Shown here piece by piece: positions 51,511 through 60,789 of a DNA stretch of 64,000 bases. The notes below the pieces were generated by a model. It worked only from the letters and a program-made list of their open reading frames with translations. It was not told the origin of the DNA and did no database searches. The stretch comes from Spirosoma panaciterrae DSM 21099 (GTDB lineage: Bacteria > Bacteroidota > Bacteroidia > Cytophagales > Spirosomataceae): the NCBI RefSeq assembly GCF_000374025.1, contig NZ_KB893180.1, forward strand, positions 124,001 through 188,000. The letters are read 5' to 3'. The stretch's first letter is position 1. Every line of letters starts with the position of its first letter. The translations under genes were made by a program, and so were the position numbers.

Positions 51511-52539
51511 ATGCCGTCACGTCGTTCGTTCTTACAGGCTGGTAGTCTGGCTCCCTTTCTTTCTATACTCCCTGCTCAAACTCCGCCTTCCCTTAGCAAA
51601 CCAACTCGCTTAAAACCAGGCGATACCGTAGGCTTATTTTGTCCGGCCGCACCCGCCTACAGCCAGGAAACGGTCAAAATCGCGCAGGAATCCTTAATGG
51701 CGCTGGGGTTCCAGACCAAACTTGGGCCGCACATATATGACCGATATGGCTACCTGGCTGGCCGCGACGCCGACCGGGCAGCGGACTTACACGCCCTTTT
51801 CGATGACAAGAGTGTCAAAGCCATTATGGCTATTCACGGAGGCTGGGGCTGTGCCCGATTGCTGCCGTTGCTGGACTATGATCTGATTCAGCGCAACCCG
51901 AAAGTACTGATCGGCTACAGTGATGTAACGGCTTTGCTGCTGGCGATATACGCCAAAACCGGATTGGTAACCCTACACGGCCCCGTTGGTTCAGCTACCT
52001 TTAATGCCTATACGGTCGACTGGTTTAAACGGCTCCTGATGGATGGCGAAGCCCTGACGATGCGTAACCCAACCGAAAAAGGGGACAATCTTACTCAGGT
52101 ACAGGATCGAATCACGACCCTCCGACCCGGTTTGGCCCGTGGCCGGCTGGTTGGGGGAAATCTTACTGTGCTGAGTCACCTGATTGGCTCCCCTTACCTG
52201 CCCGACTGGAAAAATACCATCCTGTTTCTGGAAGACACCCATGAAGACATTTACCGCGTAGACCGGATGCTGACTCACCTTAAACTGGCGGGTATCCTGA
52301 ACCAGATAGCGGGTTTTGTGTTTGGCAAATGCAGCGACTGCAACCCAAGTAATGGCGGCTACGGCTCGCTTACCCTCGACGATATTCTGGCCGAACACAT
52401 CGTCTCATTGGCTAAACCTGCTTTTTCGGGAGCGATGATCGGCCACATTCGTGATAAATTTACCGTCCCGTTAGGTATCGACGCCGAAATCGACGCTACC
52501 GCTGGTACTATCCGGCTGCTGGAATCGGCCGTGAGCTAA
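51511..52539 (+). CDS. Exported LD-carboxypeptidase (peptidase family S66)
   Basis: A 342-residue protein. The Tat-like leader SRRSFLQAGSLAPFLSI is followed by the S66 fold: GDTVGLFCPAAPAYSQETVK, AIMAIHGGWGCARLLPLLDY, and the nucleophile Ser137 in KVLIGYSDVTALLLAI. A later RLVGGNLTVLSHLIGSPYLP and LFLEDTHEDIYRVDRML complete the family signature. It removes the terminal D-alanine from muropeptide tetrapeptides, or related bonds, during peptidoglycan recycling. The family is usually cytosolic; an export signal is a notable difference. Confidence 0.9.
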   Translation: MPSRRSFLQAGSLAPFLSILPAQTPPSLSKPTRLKPGDTVGLFCPAAPAYSQETVKIAQESLMALGFQTKLGPHIYDRYGYLAGRDADRAADLHALFDDKSVKAIMAIHGGWGCARLLPLLDYDLIQRNPKVLIGYSDVTALLLAIYAKTGLVTLHGPVGSATFNAYTVDWFKRLLMDGEALTMRNPTEKGDNLTQVQDRITTLRPGLARGRLVGGNLTVLSHLIGSPYLPDWKNTILFLEDTHEDIYRVDRMLTHLKLAGILNQIAGFVFGKCSDCNPSNGGYGSLTLDDILAEHIVSLAKPAFSGAMIGHIRDKFTVPLGIDAEIDATAGTIRLLESAVS

Positions 52540-52560
52540 AGCAATTTGTTAACTCATCTT

Positions 52561-52800
52561 ATGACTCAGGAACAAGGCAATCCCGAACTGCTAAAAGAAC
52601 TACTTCATTATCAGATGCCCTTTGGCAAACACAAAGGCCAATTAATTCGGGCCTTGCCCGTCTCGTATCTGGAATGGTTTGCGCAAAAAGGATTTCCGGC
52701 GGGCAAGTTGGGCATGCTGCTACAAACTATGTACGAAATCAAGCTAAATGGACTGGAGTATCTGCTAGATGAACTGAGTCGGATTCAGCGAAGGGGGTAA
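52561..52800 (+). CDS. DUF3820 family protein
   Basis: About 79 residues from the ATG at 52561. The core LLHYQMPFGKHKGQLIRALP, SYLEWFAQKGFPAGKLG and LLQTMYEIKLNGLEYLL match DUF3820, a small family of unknown function once named as a quorum-regulated virulence factor. No signal or membrane helix is present. It follows the S66 gene by 21 bases on the same strand and precedes the 52811-52882 palindrome. Confidence 0.82.
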   Translation: MTQEQGNPELLKELLHYQMPFGKHKGQLIRALPVSYLEWFAQKGFPAGKLGMLLQTMYEIKLNGLEYLLDELSRIQRRG

Positions 52801-52810
52801 GTAAATCCGT

Positions 52811-52882
52811 TAAACCGCGAGGACGCAAAGGCGCAAAGAATAGTCTTTAAACTTCTTTGTGCCTTTGCGTCCTCGCGGTTTA
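52811..52882. repeat. 30-bp near-perfect palindrome of a GGACGCAAAGGCGC type
   Basis: TAAACCGCGAGGACGCAAAG... (52811-52840) is complementary to 52853-52882 at 29 of 30 positions; the exception allows a G-U pair. The loop is 12 bases. The sequence AACCGCGAGGACGCAAAGG is one I associate with intergenic sites in many unrelated bacteria, so it may be a dispersed repeat and not merely a local terminator. It lies between convergent genes. Confidence 0.75.
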
Positions 52883-52893
52883 CCATTTGACTA

Positions 52894-55605
52894 TCATTTC
52901 TTCTCCTCCTCTTTGGGCTTCGACGAAGGTGTTTTCCAGAAATCGGGCGTACCGTATTTACCTTTCGCTACCTCGCCCCCGTAGAGCACTGAGTTTAGTA
53001 AAACCCGGTATGTACCCAGCGGTTGCCCACGCCATTGCGGTCGGAAGCCAATCAGCACCACATGCCCTCTTCCCTGCTGTACATCCAGCGAAGCGGCATA
53101 ACCCTGCAGGTATTTTTCGCCCAGCAGATAGCCCGACCGCAAGGGCGAGCCTGTTGCCGCAAACTTCGCCAGTGCCTGCCCTTTGAACCCATCCAGCGTG
53201 GCAAACACCGGACTTCCATCCACAAACACGGTGGCTTTGCCGGGCATACCCGCCATCACAGGGTGCGTCGGGTCGGTTTCAACTTCGAGCAGTGAGCCCC
53301 CCGTGAAATAATCCTTACGAGCGACTCCGGCAACCACGTTTTTGACGGGTAGATGCAATGCATCAATCGCATAATCGCAACTGGCGTTCAGGCAGACGAG
53401 GGTTCCGCCCTGATTCACAAATTTGGTCAGACTGGCACTACCCAATTCACCTAAACCGCCCTCGTAAGCGGGAGGAACGGCCCCTTTTGCAAACCCATTT
53501 TTAAGGGTCTGTGGGCGGTCGGAAGCCATCAGGATCACATCGAAACGGTCGCTCAGATCATTTCCCTGCATATCGGTATTCGTGATTGCTTCGAATGGGA
53601 TGCCGAACTGCTCCAGTACCCACTCCGTCCAGCCAGCATCCATACTGGCTGTCCAGGGCTTGTAAAGGGCAATACGGGGTTTTACAGCCGCACCAGTGCC
53701 ACTGGCCGTTCGTTCTGCGGTTATGCCCAACTCGTTTATCCATTGCTCCAGGGTCGTATTGGCAACGCCACTAATCGCATAGCGCTGGCTATCGGCATTG
53801 TATTTGACACTGCCACCCGATTTTAGCGTTCGACCAATCACTTTAAATGCATTATTCTGTACCGGACTTATCAGCGCAGCCGTTCCCGAACCTGTCAATC
53901 GCCCTTCCGGTGCATTGATTCCGGCCGAAACCGGATTCGTATCGAAGCCAATACCCGTTATAAAATCGGCGGGTGTTGCGTCTTTTTTGTCATCCTTCTG
54001 CCAGTCTTTGGCTGTACCTGACACCATCTGAACAGCGGCTTTCTGGTCGGCCGTGAGCGGGGTCATTGCGGGTTGAACGTTCAGTTCAAATTGCAGGGGC
54101 AACGTCCAACCAGCCGCATCATAGGGTTGTTCGGGCGGGCCACCCGGAAACTCACGTAGATCAGGATAAACCTGCACATCCAGCAGTTGTCGGGTTAGTT
54201 CGCCATATTCCTGATTCATCGGAATGACCCAGGTGCCTTTGGGATACGTGTGGCCGTTATGCTGAATTTCTTTAGTCAAATGCCCGATGCGAATACCATG
54301 AAATGCCAGCCGACGGAGCAGTTCAACAGGCCGGACCGGATCGCGTTGTTTCTGCGGGATGAAATACGCATAAGGCGGCTCCTGCTCATACTTTTTAATC
54401 GTGTTCCGACCCGCCTGATACCGATTATAGAGCAGCACATCGCTGTATTTGGCGGCATAGTCGAGCGTGGCCAGCGAAGCCGTTTCCATGTACGCCATCG
54501 CATCGCTGATTCGCCACCAGCCACCCGGCCACGGACTTGAATACAAAGACTCGGCTCGTAGCTCTTTTTTGTCCTGCGGAAAATCGCGGATGGTGTAAAA
54601 ATGGGGCGTTGCATAGTTATACAGAGCCGTTTCGGTCCAGAACGACGGGATATTCTGCATCACGGGCATGTAGTCGATATAACCCGGATACCAGGCATCG
54701 AAGCCCGTTCCCATGTGTGTAGCGCCTTTCTGACCGTTACTTTCGAGCGCCTGCGCCATCGCCATCCCGATCATGTTTACCTCGCGGGCGATGATGGGTG
54801 GGGTTTGTGGCGCAATGGGTTCAGCAAACGGCGGCAACCAGATGCGGGTTGGGAAGGGCGAGGTCTGGTGATGCACAAAGATGATGTTCGGCTCCCATTC
54901 CCGCCAGGTACGCGCCACCACCCGCGACTCGATCATGTTGAGCATGTAGGCGTCGCGGTTGTTGTCGTGACCGACGTACTTCTGGTACAAAAACGGTGGT
55001 GGTGCAATTTCGTAGGGCGTACCCACATTCGATTTGTACCAGTCGCCAATCATGGTTTGCCCGTCGGGGTTGAGCGATGGCCACAGCAGTAGAATCACAT
55101 TGTCCAGAATGGCTTTCATTTTCGGCTCCGACGCTTTGCTGAGCATATCATACGCCAGCGAGATCGTATGCTGTGCCCCCGCTACTTCTGAGGCATGCAA
55201 TCCCCCGTCGATATGCACCAGCGGTTTGCCTTCCAGCGATAGTTTTTTGGCTTCCTCATCCGTCAGTCCAGCCGGATGGGCCAGCCGCTGGGCAATGTTC
55301 CGGTATTTGTCGATGTTGGCCAGGTTCTGGGGCGACGAAATCAGCGCAAAATACCAGGGTCGCCCTTCGGACGTTTCACCCACGTAAACCAGTTTGAGCA
55401 TATCGCTCGCTTCATCGAGTTTTTTGAAATAACTCAGGGCCTGTTCGTAGGTAGCCAGTTTATAATCGGCACCAACCGGAAAGCCGAGCGTTTCTTCAGG
55501 TTTGGGAATAGGCTTTTGCTGGGCGATACTCACCAAACCAGTCAGCAGATACAAACCGATCATGAGCAGACTCGCCTGTCTGCGTACGTACACGTTTTTT
55601 AGCAT
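52894..55605 (-). CDS. M14 family zinc carboxypeptidase, large form
   Basis: A 903-residue exported peptidase (signal to about 28). The M14 zinc site is visible in LVHIDGGLHASEVAGAQHTI (His and Glu ligands), followed by LWPSLNPDGQTMIGDWYKSN, and NIIFVHHQTSPFPTRIWLPP with the third ligand region. A long C-terminal region (from about 550) ends in a glutamine-amidotransferase-like or Rossmann-type fold (FDVILMASDRPQTLKNGF, GGTLVCLNASCDYAI) and a GHVVLIGFRPQWRGQPLGTY terminus. Members degrade peptides at the cell surface. It is a single-gene unit. Confidence 0.9.
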   Translation of the reverse strand: MLKNVYVRRQASLLMIGLYLLTGLVSIAQQKPIPKPEETLGFPVGADYKLATYEQALSYFKKLDEASDMLKLVYVGETSEGRPWYFALISSPQNLANIDKYRNIAQRLAHPAGLTDEEAKKLSLEGKPLVHIDGGLHASEVAGAQHTISLAYDMLSKASEPKMKAILDNVILLLWPSLNPDGQTMIGDWYKSNVGTPYEIAPPPFLYQKYVGHDNNRDAYMLNMIESRVVARTWREWEPNIIFVHHQTSPFPTRIWLPPFAEPIAPQTPPIIAREVNMIGMAMAQALESNGQKGATHMGTGFDAWYPGYIDYMPVMQNIPSFWTETALYNYATPHFYTIRDFPQDKKELRAESLYSSPWPGGWWRISDAMAYMETASLATLDYAAKYSDVLLYNRYQAGRNTIKKYEQEPPYAYFIPQKQRDPVRPVELLRRLAFHGIRIGHLTKEIQHNGHTYPKGTWVIPMNQEYGELTRQLLDVQVYPDLREFPGGPPEQPYDAAGWTLPLQFELNVQPAMTPLTADQKAAVQMVSGTAKDWQKDDKKDATPADFITGIGFDTNPVSAGINAPEGRLTGSGTAALISPVQNNAFKVIGRTLKSGGSVKYNADSQRYAISGVANTTLEQWINELGITAERTASGTGAAVKPRIALYKPWTASMDAGWTEWVLEQFGIPFEAITNTDMQGNDLSDRFDVILMASDRPQTLKNGFAKGAVPPAYEGGLGELGSASLTKFVNQGGTLVCLNASCDYAIDALHLPVKNVVAGVARKDYFTGGSLLEVETDPTHPVMAGMPGKATVFVDGSPVFATLDGFKGQALAKFAATGSPLRSGYLLGEKYLQGYAASLDVQQGRGHVVLIGFRPQWRGQPLGTYRVLLNSVLYGGEVAKGKYGTPDFWKTPSSKPKEEEKK

Positions 55606-55722
55606 AGTTCAGGTTGTAAGATTTTCCCTTTTCCCAGTGCCCACACATCTCAAAGGCATACGCACCGAACAAGGGAATTTTATTCGGCAATTTACCGAAA
55701 CTACGGAATTTATATACTATCA

Positions 55723-55804
55723 GATAGAACGCAGATTACTATGATTCTTATGATTTAGTATGATCTGCGCGAATCTTAACCATCATAAAAATCTGTGTTC
55801 TATC
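55723..55804. repeat. Inverted repeat with AACGCAGATT/AATCTGTGTT arms
   Basis: GATAGAACGCAGATT at 55723-55737 is complementary to AATCTGTGTTCTATC ending at 55804, with one mismatch. The inner sequence is AT-rich and carries repeats of TATGATT. It lies upstream of the M14 gene and downstream of the 637-residue gene (both leftward). It resembles a degraded palindromic element. Confidence 0.6.
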
Positions 55805-55813
55805 CATCTGACG

Positions 55814-57727
55814 CTATTCTTTACTGAGTTTCACATTGCTGATATATACATGCACGTTCTCGGCATCGTCGGTCATGTTTCGCCAGGTGATGGTACTGAA
55901 CTGAATACCGGGCGACAGGGTACAGTATTCGCAGGGTTTGCCGTATTTACTTTTGAAGTTGGATGAGGTTGCCAATGGCTTGTTGTTAATAAACAGCGAC
56001 AATTCATTCCCCTTCTTTTGCAATTTAACGTGTACACTATTCTGCCGATTGGTGAAAACCGTAAGGGGCTGCTCCGACTGACCGCCAGCCTCAACGTAAG
56101 TGTTTGATTTTACCAACGGATAACTTACCAACTCGACCTTGGCCAGCCCCCGGTAATTATTGTTGTGATAATCGGCCTCGTTACCTGCCCTGATCTGAAG
56201 TTTGATCTGGGTGTAGGCGCTTTTGCGGTCGCCTTTCATTCCCCCTGTCAATTCGAGTTCAACCGCCCCACCCGTTTGGTTGCTGAATGCATCCGTTGCC
56301 ATGTCGTACTCCAGCGAGAAATTTTCGGGCAGCGGTTTGGGCAAGGCCGTCGGGTCGACTTTGTTATTCACGCCCAGTTGCAGCCATTTACCGGGCAGGT
56401 TCTTTACCGTCGTCACCTGCGAGGCTTTGCCATACGACGAAAAATACCAGCCTGCTGGCCGAGCACCGGGTTCATTCACCGAAAAATCGTCGAGAAACAG
56501 CACTCCGGCAGGTAATGATGCGCTGGTAGCGGCTGTATTTTTCCAATACGCCCGTTTGCTATAGTCGGCTAGGGTTTTCTTCAATAGCTCTTCATTGACC
56601 GGACGATAGGGCTGTCCTTTCACCTTGCCCGGATCGAAAAAATAGTTGTATACGTACTCAAAATTGAAATGCTCCGAAATGGCCCGGTACAACTCGTACT
56701 CTTTCCGGCCGTTCTCCTTCGTGGCATACGGGAAATGAATGGCTATCCACTGCGGCTGATCGGTCTGGCATTTTTCGTAGACAGTCGGTTCGTAAGTATA
56801 CACGCCATATTCGTGTTTCAGATTGGTTGAGAATTGATCAATCTGAAACGGGTCGGATGAACCATCAACCGTATAAATAGTCGGCTGCATGTCTCGGATG
56901 ATGGCAGGTTCGTTCAATCGGCTGGCGTACCGCTCGCGCAGGGCTTTGAGTTTTTCCCGATACGTTTTGACCTTTTCACGTTCGGCCGCCAGCACCTCCG
57001 TTCGCGCCTGTTCGCTGCTGAACTGGCCGACTACATCTTCTTTTTTACGCTCCAAATGACGGTCAAACGACTCATCCGATAGTTGGATAAACTCGCCTTT
57101 TGTGAGTTGCCGGATCGGTAATTTATTGCCTGGAACCAGATAGACCGTAATTCCATTGCTGGTCATCGTCGTCAGGTATTTACGCATATTCGGATGGCTT
57201 TTCGGGTTGGCATCCTTAAATTTCGTTTTGAAGAAATCAGTATCCATATACCCGTCAGGCAGGCGTGTAAAGATGTATTGCGACGGAGTATTCAGGTAGT
57301 AAGCCGGGTTGATATCAAATACCACATTGGCCGCGATTTGAAACGGCACCCAGGTTTCGTCTACGGGTTTCAGCCGCCCCTGTTTATCCCGAACGTCCAG
57401 CTCAGCATTGTAGGCCTGAAAGAAAACCCCGTATGCCTGCGGAAAGTACTCGTCTTTTTTGGCGTAGTACCGCTTTCTGAACACGCCCAGCCCGCCAACG
57501 GGTGTGTAGGATTGCTGCATCCACTGCACGAACAGGTTATTAATCTCCTGCTGTCGGATTGAAAAGGTTTTGCCACCACTTAGCAACGGTTTCACAGGCT
57601 TATCGGCAGGAGTGAGTTTGGTGTACCAACCCATCACACTATCTTCCAGTACCTGCCGCTCACTATGCTGCGCCGATGCAATGGTGATACTGATTACACA
57701 AAATAGCAGAAATAGGCTTCTAAACAT
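55814..57727 (-). CDS. Secreted protein of unknown function with C-terminal lectin-like region
   Basis: A 637-residue protein with a signal peptide (MFRSLFLLFCVISITIASA|QH). Residues 30-400 have no recognised motif; a charged coiled region (about 225-275: LERKKEDVVGQFSSEQARTE...) links two halves. The C-terminal part from about 415 (LFLDDFSVNEPGARPAGWYF) resembles the start of LamG/concanavalin-like jelly-roll domains. The final domain contains VHVKLQKKGNELSLFINNKP and ITWRNMTDDAENVHVYISNV. It is possibly a carbohydrate-binding surface protein; this is inference. Confidence 0.65.
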   Translation of the reverse strand: MFRSLFLLFCVISITIASAQHSERQVLEDSVMGWYTKLTPADKPVKPLLSGGKTFSIRQQEINNLFVQWMQQSYTPVGGLGVFRKRYYAKKDEYFPQAYGVFFQAYNAELDVRDKQGRLKPVDETWVPFQIAANVVFDINPAYYLNTPSQYIFTRLPDGYMDTDFFKTKFKDANPKSHPNMRKYLTTMTSNGITVYLVPGNKLPIRQLTKGEFIQLSDESFDRHLERKKEDVVGQFSSEQARTEVLAAEREKVKTYREKLKALRERYASRLNEPAIIRDMQPTIYTVDGSSDPFQIDQFSTNLKHEYGVYTYEPTVYEKCQTDQPQWIAIHFPYATKENGRKEYELYRAISEHFNFEYVYNYFFDPGKVKGQPYRPVNEELLKKTLADYSKRAYWKNTAATSASLPAGVLFLDDFSVNEPGARPAGWYFSSYGKASQVTTVKNLPGKWLQLGVNNKVDPTALPKPLPENFSLEYDMATDAFSNQTGGAVELELTGGMKGDRKSAYTQIKLQIRAGNEADYHNNNYRGLAKVELVSYPLVKSNTYVEAGGQSEQPLTVFTNRQNSVHVKLQKKGNELSLFINNKPLATSSNFKSKYGKPCEYCTLSPGIQFSTITWRNMTDDAENVHVYISNVKLSKE

Positions 57728-57915
57728 ACGTAGTCTGGTTTTCGAGGCTGTACCCCACTCAGGGTGAATGCGCTTAAAAATAATACGGATTGTGAAAGAA
57801 CAGCCTTACCGGGCGGTAGGTGTTATTTCCCGGTTGCCCCATGCGAGCTTTTTGTCCCGAATGATGTTATAGAGATAGCCCCGGACAATGATTGGGGAAG
57901 TAGCTACTTTTGTGA

Positions 57916-59817
57916 ATGACTTATTTTGACGATCAGCTCGACCTTCTGAAAATCGAACGAGCCGAAGACCGCGCCCAGTACCAAAAACTCACCGAAACCA
58001 CATCCATTGCCGAACGACGGGCCAACGGTCTGGCCTGGTATCCGATTGCCATTCGAGGTTCCGAAATGAGCCGGGGGGATTACCTGACCGTTGAGGTCGA
58101 ACGTACCACACATCAGGACATTCCGCATCAGTTTCGGTTTGGGGCTCCCGCTGTTCTGTTCAGCAACCACGACCCGAAAACCGACCGGGTCGAAGGCACG
58201 ATTACCTATCAGGGAGGCAACCGGGCAAAACTCACCTTACGCACCGACGAACTCCCCGACTGGTCGCGGGACGGGAAACTGGGTCTCGAAGTACTGTTTG
58301 ATGAGAACAGCTACAACGAAATGGAACAGGCCCTGAAAACGGCTAAACTCCAGAGCGACAAAGCAGACAATCGACTCATTCCGATTCTGACGGGTGAAAA
58401 AACGCCCACTTTTCATGCAGAAACGCCCAAACTGACACTGCCCCGACTAAACCCGAGTCAGGTAGCGGCTGTCGAAAAAATCGTGTCGGCCAACGAACTG
58501 GCTATTGTTCATGGCCCGCCGGGTACTGGCAAAACCACGACGCTGATTCAGGCCATTAAGACGCTGATCAAACAGGATCACCAGAAAATACTGGTCGTGG
58601 CCCCCAGCAATACCGCCGTCGATCTGTTGAGTGAAAAACTGCACGACGAAGGGCTAAACGTACTCCGAATCGGTAACCCGGCCCGCGTATCGGATCGGTT
58701 GATGGCGCTGACCCTGGATCATAAAGTAGCGGAGCACAGCGCCATGAAAGAGGCTAAAAAGCTCAAGAAACAGGCGAATGAGTTTCGGAACATGGCCCAC
58801 AAATACAAGCGAAATTTCGGCAAAGCCGAACGTGACCAACGCAAAGCCCTGTTCGACGAAGCACACCGGATCATGAAAGACGTAGCCAACACGGAGCAGT
58901 ACGTCATCGACGATCTGGTTGCCAAAGCGCAGGTGATTACAGCCACGCTGGTCGGTGCCAATCATTACACCGTTCGGCAGTTGACCTATCATACGGCTGT
59001 GATCGACGAAGCGGGGCAGGCCCTCGAACCCGCCTGCTGGATTCCGATTCTGAAAGCGCAGAAAGTGGTACTCGCCGGAGATCATTGCCAGCTTCCACCC
59101 ACCATCAAATCGCCGGAAGCAGCCCGGAAAGGTCTGGCCCGAACCTTACTCGAAAAATGCGTGGAGCTGCATCCCGAAGCCGTATCGTTGCTAGACGAAC
59201 AGTATCGCATGCATGAGCACATCATGGGCTATTCGTCGCAGGTATTTTACGAAAACAAGCTGAAAGCCCATGCGTCGGTAGCCCGACATTCGCTGTTTGA
59301 AGGCGATACGTCGCTGGCGTTTGTCGATACAGCGGGTTGTGGCTTCGACGAAAAGCTGGACGGCACCAGTTCGACCAATCCTGAAGAAGCCGCCCTGCTG
59401 ATGCGGCATCTGAGCCAGCAGGTAGCCGATTTAAGCACCCACTACAACGTCGAAAACTTTCCGACCATTGCGCTCATTTCGCCTTACAAACAGCAGATCA
59501 ATATCCTGAAAGAGCAGTTGCTACACTACCCCGACTTACAGGCTTACGGCCCTAAAATTTCCGTAAACACCATCGACAGTTTTCAGGGGCAGGAGCGCGA
59601 CATTGTTTACATCTCACTGGTTCGCAGCAACACCGAAGGCGACATCGGCTTCCTGTCTGACATTCGCCGGATGAACGTAGCCATGACCCGCGCCCGAAAA
59701 AAACTGGTGATCGTTGGCGACAGTGCCACTTTAGCCAGCCTGCCTTTCTACGCTGACTTTATCACCTATGCCGAAACCCTCAACACCTACCAAAGCGCCT
59801 GGGAATGGATGGGGTAA
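57916..59817 (+). CDS. SF1 superfamily DNA/RNA helicase (UPF1/IGHMBP2-like)
   Basis: A 633-residue helicase. An N-terminal beta-barrel-like part (to about 170) precedes motif I (GPPGTGKTTT, residues 200-209). Next come motif Ia (VVAPSNTAVDLL), motif II (VIDEAGQALEPACW), AGDHCQLPPT, LDEQYRMHEHI, the SFQGQERDIVYISLVRSN motif and a final MTRARKKLVIVGDS. The insert after motif Ia is a helical 1B/stalk-like region rich in Lys. The family unwinds nucleic acid duplexes; the cellular role of bacterial members is not settled. Confidence 0.92.
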   Translation: MTYFDDQLDLLKIERAEDRAQYQKLTETTSIAERRANGLAWYPIAIRGSEMSRGDYLTVEVERTTHQDIPHQFRFGAPAVLFSNHDPKTDRVEGTITYQGGNRAKLTLRTDELPDWSRDGKLGLEVLFDENSYNEMEQALKTAKLQSDKADNRLIPILTGEKTPTFHAETPKLTLPRLNPSQVAAVEKIVSANELAIVHGPPGTGKTTTLIQAIKTLIKQDHQKILVVAPSNTAVDLLSEKLHDEGLNVLRIGNPARVSDRLMALTLDHKVAEHSAMKEAKKLKKQANEFRNMAHKYKRNFGKAERDQRKALFDEAHRIMKDVANTEQYVIDDLVAKAQVITATLVGANHYTVRQLTYHTAVIDEAGQALEPACWIPILKAQKVVLAGDHCQLPPTIKSPEAARKGLARTLLEKCVELHPEAVSLLDEQYRMHEHIMGYSSQVFYENKLKAHASVARHSLFEGDTSLAFVDTAGCGFDEKLDGTSSTNPEEAALLMRHLSQQVADLSTHYNVENFPTIALISPYKQQINILKEQLLHYPDLQAYGPKISVNTIDSFQGQERDIVYISLVRSNTEGDIGFLSDIRRMNVAMTRARKKLVIVGDSATLASLPFYADFITYAETLNTYQSAWEWMG

Positions 59818-59885
59818 GATGTTTATTAGATCTGATTTAACAGGTCAGAGGTGTCGGTTTTAATCATTTCCGGTAATTTTGTTAC

Positions 59886-60728
59886 ATGGATGCTGGCATT
59901 TACATTCCAATTATTTCAGATTATGGATTCAAAGCTACTTTTGGTAATGAAGCCGATAGTCTGTTCCTGCGTGTAGCTTTACAAGCCCTTATCAAATCCG
60001 AAACACCGATTCGGGAGGTACATTTCGACAAAAACGCCTTTGAGGCTCTTACAATTGACAGCCGGAGTGGCATTTTTGATTTGTCCTGCACCGATGAGAA
60101 AGGGAATCAGTTTATAGTCGAAATGCAGATGGGCTTTGCTCCGTACTTTGTCCAGCGCATGAAATTTTATGCGCTACATAAGTTCAATACGTTAGTAGAA
60201 CGGGGAGAGTTTGATTATGCTAATTTGCCAAAGCTTTATGCCATTGCATTTTTGGAGAAAAGTATCCTACCTACAGCCAATTTTCATACTGTTGCCAATC
60301 TACGAAGCGAGCAAGGTGAAATCATTGACAACCAAATGTCGTTTATAACGGTAGAATTGGCTAAATTTGAAAAGCCTGTGAATGAGGTCGAAACGGATCT
60401 AGAAAAGCTGGTTTATACGATGAAGACGTTACATACAAGTGAACCAACTCAGTACCCCGCTTTCTGGAATGAGGAGTGGCTTAAGCGAGCTATTGATGAG
60501 TTAGATACACGCAAGATGAGCCCAGAAGAACGGGCCTACTTTGCCCGTATAACAGCGGCCAATGCCGAAGCAGTTAAAGCAGAGAAGATACGAATGGAAG
60601 AAATAAAGAAAATCGCCATTCAAAAAGCACTTAAGCGCGGAAAACTCACAGTTGAAGAAATAGCTGAGGATAATAGCGTTTCTGTTGATTTTGTGCTTGA
60701 AGCTCAGCGACAAGCTGATAATCGCTAA
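59886..60728 (+). CDS. Rpn family PD-(D/E)XK nuclease (putative transposase)
   Basis: A 280-residue protein of the PDDEXK_2 family. It starts IYIPIISDYGFKATFGNE, typical of Rpn-type proteins. The nuclease core is GIFDLSCTDEKGNQFIVEMQ, with the catalytic Asp and the (E)xQ variant of the motif. MKFYALHKFNTLVERGEFDY and a helical C-terminal region (AIQKALKRGKLTVEEIAEDN) follow. Rpn proteins promote DNA recombination by nuclease activity and are often annotated as transposases. It is complete, with no insertion-sequence ends visible. Confidence 0.85.
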   Translation: MDAGIYIPIISDYGFKATFGNEADSLFLRVALQALIKSETPIREVHFDKNAFEALTIDSRSGIFDLSCTDEKGNQFIVEMQMGFAPYFVQRMKFYALHKFNTLVERGEFDYANLPKLYAIAFLEKSILPTANFHTVANLRSEQGEIIDNQMSFITVELAKFEKPVNEVETDLEKLVYTMKTLHTSEPTQYPAFWNEEWLKRAIDELDTRKMSPEERAYFARITAANAEAVKAEKIRMEEIKKIAIQKALKRGKLTVEEIAEDNSVSVDFVLEAQRQADNR

Positions 60729-60789
60729 ATCACTAGCCCTCTGCAGCTATTTAGCTCAAAATCAACGTTCCCCCTCTCCCATACAACCC

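Noticed and set aside
59886..60728. Insertion sequence suggested by the Rpn-type putative transposase
   Set aside because: No terminal inverted repeats or target duplications were seen, and Rpn proteins are nucleases not confined to insertion sequences.
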